Source: Curtobacterium sp. VKM Ac-1393 (lineage in GTDB: Bacteria > Actinomycetota > Actinomycetes > Actinomycetales > Microbacteriaceae). From it: 64,000 bases of DNA. The DNA lies in NCBI RefSeq assembly GCF_015350995.1, contig NZ_JADKRW010000003.1, positions 1 through 64,000 of the forward strand, in the 5' to 3' direction. Positions 58,889-64,000 of the stretch are shown here, one piece after another. The notes below the pieces were generated by a model, which did no database searches, had not been told where the DNA came from, and was given only the letters and a program-made list of their open reading frames with translations. Positions within the stretch are counted from its first letter, which is position 1. Each line of letters starts with the position of its first letter. Made by a program: the position numbers and the translations under genes.

Positions 58889-60277
58889 TCAGAAGACCTT
58901 GCCCGGGTTCAGGATGCCCGTCGGGTCGAACACCCGGCGGATCCCCCGCTGCAGCTCGAGCACGTCGTCGCCGAGTTCGTCACCGATCCACCGACGCTTC
59001 AGCACCCCCACCCCGTGCTCCCCGGTCAGGGTCCCGCCCAGCTCGATCGCCGCCCGGAACATCGCGTCGGCGGCGTCCCACACGTGTGCGGGCACCTCGG
59101 CACCGTCGAAGACGAAGTTCGGGTGCAGGTTGCCGTCGCCGGCGTGCGCCACCGTCGGGATCGGGACGCCGTGTTCGCGGCCGATCGCCTCGACGCGGGC
59201 GAACATCTCGGCGAGCCGGCTGCGGGGCACGGCGACGTCCTCGATGAGCACCCGGCCGCGCGACTCCATGGCCGCGTGGAAGGACCGGCGGATCGTCAGC
59301 AGGCGCTCGCGTTCCGCCGCCGACCCGGCCAGGTGCACGGTCCCGCCCTCGGCCTGGAGGCGCGGCACGGCTCCCAGCGCCGCCTCCGTCGCACCCGGGC
59401 CGTCGAACTCCACGAGCAGGAAGACCGCGCCCGCCGCGGTGCTCCCCACCGTCTCGGCGATCACCTCGGGTCCCAGGTACGCCGCGATCCCCTCGAGCGC
59501 CAGGGCGTCCAGCAGTTCGACCGTCGACGGCCGGTCCGCACCGGCCACGACGGCCGCTGCCGCGGCGGCGGCCTGCTGCACGGTCGGGTAGACGGCCCCG
59601 AGCGTCGCGGGCTCCCCCGCCGGGATCGGCACGAGGCGCACCGTCGCGCCGACGATGACGCCGAGCGTGCCCTCCGACCCGACGAGCAGCGCGGTGAGGT
59701 CGAGGCCGGTCACGCCCTTCACTGTGCGGTGGCCCGTGGACACGAGCCGGCCGTCCGCCAGCACGACGTCGAGCCCGAGCACGGCCTCGCGCGTGACGCC
59801 GTACTTCACGCACCGCAGGCCACCGGCGTTCGTGGCGATGTTGCCGCCGACACTCGCGATCGCCGCGCTCGCGGGGTCCGGTGCGAAGCGCAGTCCGTGC
59901 TCGGCGACAGCGGCGTTCAACGCGCCGTTGAGCACCCCGGGCTCGACGACGGCGAGCTCGTCCACCACCGACACCTCGACGATGCGGTTCATCCGGGCGA
60001 CGCTCAGCACCACTGTTCCCTCGGTGCCGTTCGCGCCGCCGGCCAGGCCCGTGCCCGCGCCGCGCGGGACGACGGGGACGCCCAGGGCCGAGCAGGTCCG
60101 GAGTGTCGCCTGCACGTGCTCGACTGTGCGGGCCTCGACGACGGCGACCGGGCCGCCGGGTGCGATCCAGCCGGACTTGTCGGTCCGTGCGGCGTCGAGC
60201 ACGTCCGGGTCGGTCCGGACGACGGCTCCGTCGGGGTCGTGCAGGGCGGAGCGGAGCGCGGTGACGACGGTGTCCAT
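58889..60277 (-). CDS. FAD-linked oxidase, glycolate/D-lactate dehydrogenase type
   Basis: 462 residues. The FAD-binding PCMH domain has VPVVPRGAGTGLAGGANGTE, ASVGGNIATNAGGLRCVKYG and LLVGSEGTLGVIVGATVRLV. The C-terminal FAD-oxidase domain has VPTVAHAGDGNLHP-like segments and LTGEHGVGVLKRRWIGDELG (catalytic His region). Resembles GlcD and D-lactate dehydrogenases; a partner Fe-S protein (GlcF) is not adjacent. An AraC regulator gene lies 53 bases upstream on the same strand and may control it. ATG 60277. Confidence 0.9.
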   Translation of the reverse strand: MDTVVTALRSALHDPDGAVVRTDPDVLDAARTDKSGWIAPGGPVAVVEARTVEHVQATLRTCSALGVPVVPRGAGTGLAGGANGTEGTVVLSVARMNRIVEVSVVDELAVVEPGVLNGALNAAVAEHGLRFAPDPASAAIASVGGNIATNAGGLRCVKYGVTREAVLGLDVVLADGRLVSTGHRTVKGVTGLDLTALLVGSEGTLGVIVGATVRLVPIPAGEPATLGAVYPTVQQAAAAAAAVVAGADRPSTVELLDALALEGIAAYLGPEVIAETVGSTAAGAVFLLVEFDGPGATEAALGAVPRLQAEGGTVHLAGSAAERERLLTIRRSFHAAMESRGRVLIEDVAVPRSRLAEMFARVEAIGREHGVPIPTVAHAGDGNLHPNFVFDGAEVPAHVWDAADAMFRAAIELGGTLTGEHGVGVLKRRWIGDELGDDVLELQRGIRRVFDPTGILNPGKVF

Positions 60278-60330
60278 GCCGCCACGCTACCGGCGCGGGG
60301 TGCGCTCCCCCTGCCCGGTGCCCACGCCGG

Positions 60331-61290
60331 TCAGCGCGAGCGGAGCGACTCGCTCGGCAGCTCGCCGAACCGGGCACGGTACGTCGCCGAGAACCGTCCG
60401 AGGTGACCGAACCCCCACGACCGCGCGACCTCGGCGACCGAGGTCTCGTCGCGCGCGCCGCCGAGCAGATCGGACCGCGCACCGTCGAGACGGACCCCAC
60501 GCAGCAGGTCCCCCGGGGTCTGCTCGAGGTGCCGGCGCAGGGACTGCTGCAGGCCGCGCGGGCTGAGGCCGGCGGCAGCGGCGATCTCCGGGGTCCCGAT
60601 GGGTTCGCGCGCGTGCTCGTGCACGAAGTCGAGCGCGCGGCGGAGTCGTCGGTGCTCCGGGCCGCCGCCCGGCACCGACGACCGCCACCGGTCACGCCGC
60701 GGGAAGGCTCGGATCGCGGCGGTCGCGAACGCCTCGGCGATGTCGCGGCGCGCGATCGGGGTGAGCTCGTGGTCGACGTCGAGCCACGTCGACGCGTGTC
60801 GGCGCACCACGGCCTGCCACGCGGCCAGGCCCTGGACACCCGGCCGCTGCACGGGGTCGAAGGCGAAGTCGTCCTCGCCGACCAGCGCCCGGACGAAGTC
60901 GCGGTCGAGGTGCAGCAGGTTCAGTGCGATGTCGCGGTTGTGCGACGCGTACGCCTCTCCGAAGGGGAGGACCACGGGCACCCCCACCTCGACCTCGTGC
61001 GTGACACCGCCTGACTCGATCCGGCTCGTGCCGCTGCGTGTCCACGCGACGACGAACTGGTCGTCGACGTGGCACTCGGTCCGCAGATCGACCAGGAACC
61101 GGGTCGATCGGAGCGAGAGACGCTCGTCGCCGACCGCGGCGAAGTCCCAGTGGGCACGCTGCTGGGTCCGTCGGACGGACGGTGCCCGCAGGTCGTAGTC
61201 GCCCCCGAAGAACGCGAGCGCCTGGTCGACGTCGCTGCCGACCACGCGGCGGGAGTACCGATCACGCGGTCGGTCGATGGAGAGCACCAT
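60331..61290 (-). CDS. AraC family transcriptional regulator (AraC-binding-like)
   Basis: About 319 residues. The N-terminal cupin-like domain reads YDLRAPSVRRTQQRAHWDFA, CHVDDQFVVAWTRSGTSRIE and VGVPVVLPFGEAYASHNRDI. The C-terminal helix-turn-helix pair is AAAAGLSPRGLQQSLRRHLE and SWGFGHLGRFSATYRARFGE. ATG 61290 is preferred to an upstream in-frame GTG. It lies just upstream of the GlcD-type gene, so it may activate oxidation of a 2-hydroxy acid. Confidence 0.86.
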   Translation of the reverse strand: MVLSIDRPRDRYSRRVVGSDVDQALAFFGGDYDLRAPSVRRTQQRAHWDFAAVGDERLSLRSTRFLVDLRTECHVDDQFVVAWTRSGTSRIESGGVTHEVEVGVPVVLPFGEAYASHNRDIALNLLHLDRDFVRALVGEDDFAFDPVQRPGVQGLAAWQAVVRRHASTWLDVDHELTPIARRDIAEAFATAAIRAFPRRDRWRSSVPGGGPEHRRLRRALDFVHEHAREPIGTPEIAAAAGLSPRGLQQSLRRHLEQTPGDLLRGVRLDGARSDLLGGARDETSVAEVARSWGFGHLGRFSATYRARFGELPSESLRSR

Positions 61291-61338
61291 GCTCGCCAAT
61301 GTAGGTCGAACCACCGACAAACCGGGTCGGATCCTGAC

Positions 61339-62301
61339 TCAGGGCTGCAGGATCGCCTGCCCGACGCTCTCGTCCAGGATCAGGTCGGTGACCAGCCCGG
61401 ACGCCAGCGCACCCCGCAACGACGCGGCCTTCGACCGGCCCGCGACGACGCAGACCCGACGCGGAGCGCGCTTGATGATGTCGAGGTCCGGACCGCCGGC
61501 GCGCGCGTTCACGCCGATGTCCCGCCACGACCCGTCGGCGCGGTAGAACACCGTCGAGACGTCCCCGACGACCTGGGCCTTCGTGAGCTCGTCACGGTCG
61601 GCCGGGTCGAGGTACCCGCCGGAGTAGACGTGCGACGGCACCGGGGCCTGCGGGGCGCCGACGCCGAACACCACCAGGTCCATCCGCTCGTGCAGGTCGA
61701 GCACGCGGCGGATGGAGCGCTCGCGGAACAGCGCCTCCTTCGTCGCCGGGTCGTCGAAGAACGCCGGCACCGGGAACTGCTGCACGAACGCGCCGTACGC
61801 CTCGCCGAACCGCCGCAGGATCTCCGAGGCGTACACGATGCCCGTGGTCCGGGTGTTCGCCGCCCCGTTGATCTGCACGACGGTCGAGCCGTGGGTGGTC
61901 TTCGGCACCAGGTACCGGCTGACCGCGCTCACCGTCGATCCCCACGAGATCCCGATCACCATGTTCGACTCGACGTACTGCGTCAGGATCCGCGCGGCGG
62001 ACAGGGCGACGCGTTCCAGTCGGTCGACGTCGCTCGTGTGGTCCGGCACCGGCACGACGTGCGCGTGCACTCCGAACCGCGACCGGATGCTGCGGCTCAG
62101 CGCGGCGGCCTGGTCGAGGGGCGATCGGATCTGGATGTCGACGAGACCGGTGTCCCTGGCGTACTTCAGCAGCCGCGACACCGAGGAGCGCGAGGTCGCG
62201 AGCTCGTCGGCGATGGCGTCCATCGTCAGGTCCTGCAGGTAGTACAGGTGGGCGGCGCGCAGCGCCTGCTGCGTGCGCATGGGCTGAGCCGCATCGCTCA
62301 T
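61339..62301 (-). CDS. SorC/DeoR-type sugar-binding transcriptional regulator
   Basis: 320 residues. N-terminal helix-turn-helix: HLYYLQDLTMDAIADELATS and RSSVSRLLKYARDTGLVDIQ. The C-terminal sugar-phosphate-sensing domain includes VESNMVIGISWGSTVSAVSR, VVQINGAANTRTTGIVYASE and VCVVAGRSKAASLRGALASG. Divergent from glpD with two identical-type palindromes between them, so glycerol metabolism control is likely, with a sugar phosphate as effector. ATG 62301. Confidence 0.92.
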   Translation of the reverse strand: MSDAAQPMRTQQALRAAHLYYLQDLTMDAIADELATSRSSVSRLLKYARDTGLVDIQIRSPLDQAAALSRSIRSRFGVHAHVVPVPDHTSDVDRLERVALSAARILTQYVESNMVIGISWGSTVSAVSRYLVPKTTHGSTVVQINGAANTRTTGIVYASEILRRFGEAYGAFVQQFPVPAFFDDPATKEALFRERSIRRVLDLHERMDLVVFGVGAPQAPVPSHVYSGGYLDPADRDELTKAQVVGDVSTVFYRADGSWRDIGVNARAGGPDLDIIKRAPRRVCVVAGRSKAASLRGALASGLVTDLILDESVGQAILQP

Positions 62302-62328
62302 GGTGCTCCGATCTGTCGAACGCAACCA

Positions 62329-62342
62329 TGCACGGACGTGCA
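62329..62342. promoter_or_regulatory. SorC operator candidate 1
   Basis: TGCACGGACGTGCA, palindromic half-sites TGCACG and CGTGCA around two bases, 27 bases upstream of the sorC-type ATG. The same half-sites recur at 62404-62417. Confidence 0.7.
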
Positions 62343-62403
62343 CGGCCTCTGCAACCCCTGTCGCGCCTCCCGGCCCCCGGATCGGGGCGGACGACACGTG
62401 TGC

Positions 62404-62417
62404 TGCACGTTCGTGCA
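62404..62417. promoter_or_regulatory. SorC operator candidate 2
   Basis: TGCACGTTCGTGCA, centred 75 bases from site 1, seven helical turns, and 76 bases before glpD. The spacing would suit looping by a tetrameric SorC protein. Confidence 0.7.
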
Positions 62418-62492
62418 AGCAAGTTGCCCGGCCTCTCAAACGGGCGCACGATCGATCCTGACCACGAGAACCGACGAAGGAAGCGACGAACC

Positions 62493-64000
62493 ATGTCGAA
62501 GAAGACACAGCCCCGGAACACGGTGACCGCCCTCACCGAGCGCCCGAACGCGCAGGTCCTCGTCGTCGGCGGCGGCATCAACGGCATCGCCACGTTCCGC
62601 GACCTCGCCCTGCAGGGCGTCGACGTCGCCCTGGTGGAGCGCGGCGACTACGCCTCCGGTGCGTCCGCCGCGTCGAGCCACATGATCCACGGCGGCATCC
62701 GCTACCTGGAGAACGGCGAGTTCCGCCTGGTGCGCGAGAGCGTGCAGGAGCGCAACGGCCTGATCCGCATCGCCCCGCACTACGTCAAGCCGCTGCAGAC
62801 GACGATGCCGATCTTCTCGACGTTCTCGGGCATCATGAACGCCCCGCTGCGCATGCTGACGCACAAGCAGCGCTCCACCAAGGAGCGCGGGGCGATGCTC
62901 ATCAAGATCGGCATGACGATCTACGACTCCTTCTCGCGCGACGGCGGCTCCGTCCCGAAGCACGTCTTCCGCACCAAGAAGGCCGCGCTCGAGGACATGC
63001 CCGCCCTCAACAAGGACCTGAAGTACACGGGCACCTACTACGACGCGAGCGTGCACGAGCCCGAGCGCCTGGCCCTCGACGTCCTCAAGGACGGCCTGGC
63101 CGCGGGAGCCGACAAGGCACGCGCAGTCAACTACGTCGAGGCCGCCGGCACCCGCGACGGCGGCGTGCTGCTCCGCGACCGCGAGACCGGCGAGGAGTTC
63201 GTCTTCTCCGCCGAGGTCGTCATCAACGCCTCCGGCCCCTGGACCGACCTGACGAACGAGGCGTTCGGCGGCGAGACGAAGTTCATGGGCGGCACGAAGG
63301 GCTCGCACATCGTCGTCCAGAACGACGAGCTGCTCGAGGCGACCAAGGGCCGCGAACTGTTCTTCGAGAACGACGACGGACGCATCGTCCTCATCTACCC
63401 GCTCAAGGGCCGGGTGCTCATCGGCACGACCGACATCGACGCCGACCCATCGAAGCCGGTCACGACCACCGACGAGGAGATCGACTACTTCTTCGGGCTC
63501 GTGAAGCACGTGTTCCCGCAGATCGACGTCACCCGCGACCACATCGTCTACAGCTACTCCGGCATCCGCCCGCTCCCCCGCCACGAGGACACCGCCCCCG
63601 GCTTCGTGTCCCGTGACTACCGGATCGTGGACACCCAGATCGCCGGCCTGCCGGGTTCGACCGTGCTGTCGCTCGTCGGCGGCAAGTGGACGACGTTCCG
63701 TGCCCTCGCCGCGCACCTGTCGACCGAGGCCACCACGAAGCTCGGCTTGGCCCGCAAGGTCGACACCACCGGCATGGCGATCGGCGGCGGCAAGGAGTTC
63801 CCCACCACCGACGCGCAGCGCGCCCTGTGGATCACCTCGCACCGTGACGGACTCGACGAGTCGCTCGTCGAGGGCCTGCTCGAGCGCTACGGCACCCGTG
63901 CCGCCGAGGTCGTGGACGTCCTGACCGACGGCCCGGTCGAGGCCCTCGAGTCCGACCCGTCGCTCACCCGCGCCGAGGTCGCCTACTTCGCACGCCACGA
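62493..64000 (+). CDS. glpD: Aerobic glycerol-3-phosphate dehydrogenase (runs off right edge)
   Basis: FAD enzyme converting glycerol-3-phosphate to dihydroxyacetone phosphate and feeding electrons to the quinone pool. 502 codons are present and open to the edge. QVLVVGGGINGIATFRDLAL is the FAD-binding Rossmann motif; then ERGDYASGASAASSHMIHGG, IRYLENGEFRLVRESVQERN, VVINASGPWTDLTNEAF, YPLKGRVLIGTTDIDADPSK, YSYSGIRPLPRHEDTAPGF and LSLVGGKWTTFRALA. ATG 62493 is preceded by GAAGGAAG. Divergent from the SorC regulator. Confidence 0.96.
   Translation, partial: MSKKTQPRNTVTALTERPNAQVLVVGGGINGIATFRDLALQGVDVALVERGDYASGASAASSHMIHGGIRYLENGEFRLVRESVQERNGLIRIAPHYVKPLQTTMPIFSTFSGIMNAPLRMLTHKQRSTKERGAMLIKIGMTIYDSFSRDGGSVPKHVFRTKKAALEDMPALNKDLKYTGTYYDASVHEPERLALDVLKDGLAAGADKARAVNYVEAAGTRDGGVLLRDRETGEEFVFSAEVVINASGPWTDLTNEAFGGETKFMGGTKGSHIVVQNDELLEATKGRELFFENDDGRIVLIYPLKGRVLIGTTDIDADPSKPVTTTDEEIDYFFGLVKHVFPQIDVTRDHIVYSYSGIRPLPRHEDTAPGFVSRDYRIVDTQIAGLPGSTVLSLVGGKWTTFRALAAHLSTEATTKLGLARKVDTTGMAIGGGKEFPTTDAQRALWITSHRDGLDESLVEGLLERYGTRAAEVVDVLTDGPVEALESDPSLTRAEVAYFARH

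Overview
The window looks like chromosome from a high-GC actinobacterium of the Microbacteriaceae, most likely Curtobacterium or a close relative. This rests on the roughly 65-72% GC composition, an Lsr2-type nucleoid protein, an excalibur-domain secreted protein, SufS/SufU, many GTG starts, and many 1-4 base ATGA/GTGA gene overlaps. The genus is an inference; no rRNA or tRNA gene was seen.

The left part (about 0.4-27.5 kb) is regulator-rich and patchy. It starts with the 5' end of a cytochrome oxidase subunit I gene with no ctaC beside it. Next come an AI-2E-type exporter, a ROK glucokinase, a DUF421 protein, a Na+/H+ antiporter and a frameshifted YrhK gene. It then carries many small regulators (two GntR, two very short AraC paralogs and one full-length AraC, three MarR, one ECF sigma). 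Four parts stand out. (i) At 8.7-11.2 kb a SipW-like signal peptidase lies with two predicted substrates, a CalY/TasA-like protein and a LamG protein. (ii) At 12.6-15.7 kb a SpoIIE-type phosphatase and a four-repeat helicase-associated-domain protein diverge from a BLUF-TetR fusion whose BLUF domain lacks the photochemical glutamine. (iii) At 17.5-18.4 kb there is a micro-operon of overlapping small genes. (iv) At 24-27.5 kb lie Lsr2, an SPFH protein and the orphan tip of an Rhs toxin followed by an AT-rich small membrane protein, a likely immunity gene. Fragments of lsr2, a YtrA-type GntR gene, ltrA and an 88-residue protein family show repeated rearrangement here.

From 27.5 kb rightwards the window becomes denser, higher in GC and more core-like. 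It holds an ECF sigma/Asp23 operon, MOSC and YjbR proteins, cysE-cysK, a nonsense-interrupted YhcG nuclease, a dipeptidase, and a complete-looking allantoin use operon (permease, racemase, allantoinase, ureidoglycine-glyoxylate aminotransferase, allantoate amidohydrolase, RpiR regulator). These are followed by an SGNH hydrolase, a VOC protein, an NtaA-type flavin monooxygenase, a VOC/MarR pair with two visible operators, GNAT acetyltransferases, sufS-sufU, a ClC channel, corA with a GH36 alpha-galactosidase, a TspO-like protein, alanine dehydrogenase, a GlcD-type oxidase with an AraC regulator, and a SorC regulator divergent from glpD. glpD runs off the right edge.

The functional themes are nitrogen salvage from purines, sulfur and cysteine supply with Fe-S assembly, and glycerol phosphate/plant sugar use. 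The left part adds surface protein secretion, light or stress signalling and interbacterial toxin remnants, which would suit a plant-surface lifestyle (inference).
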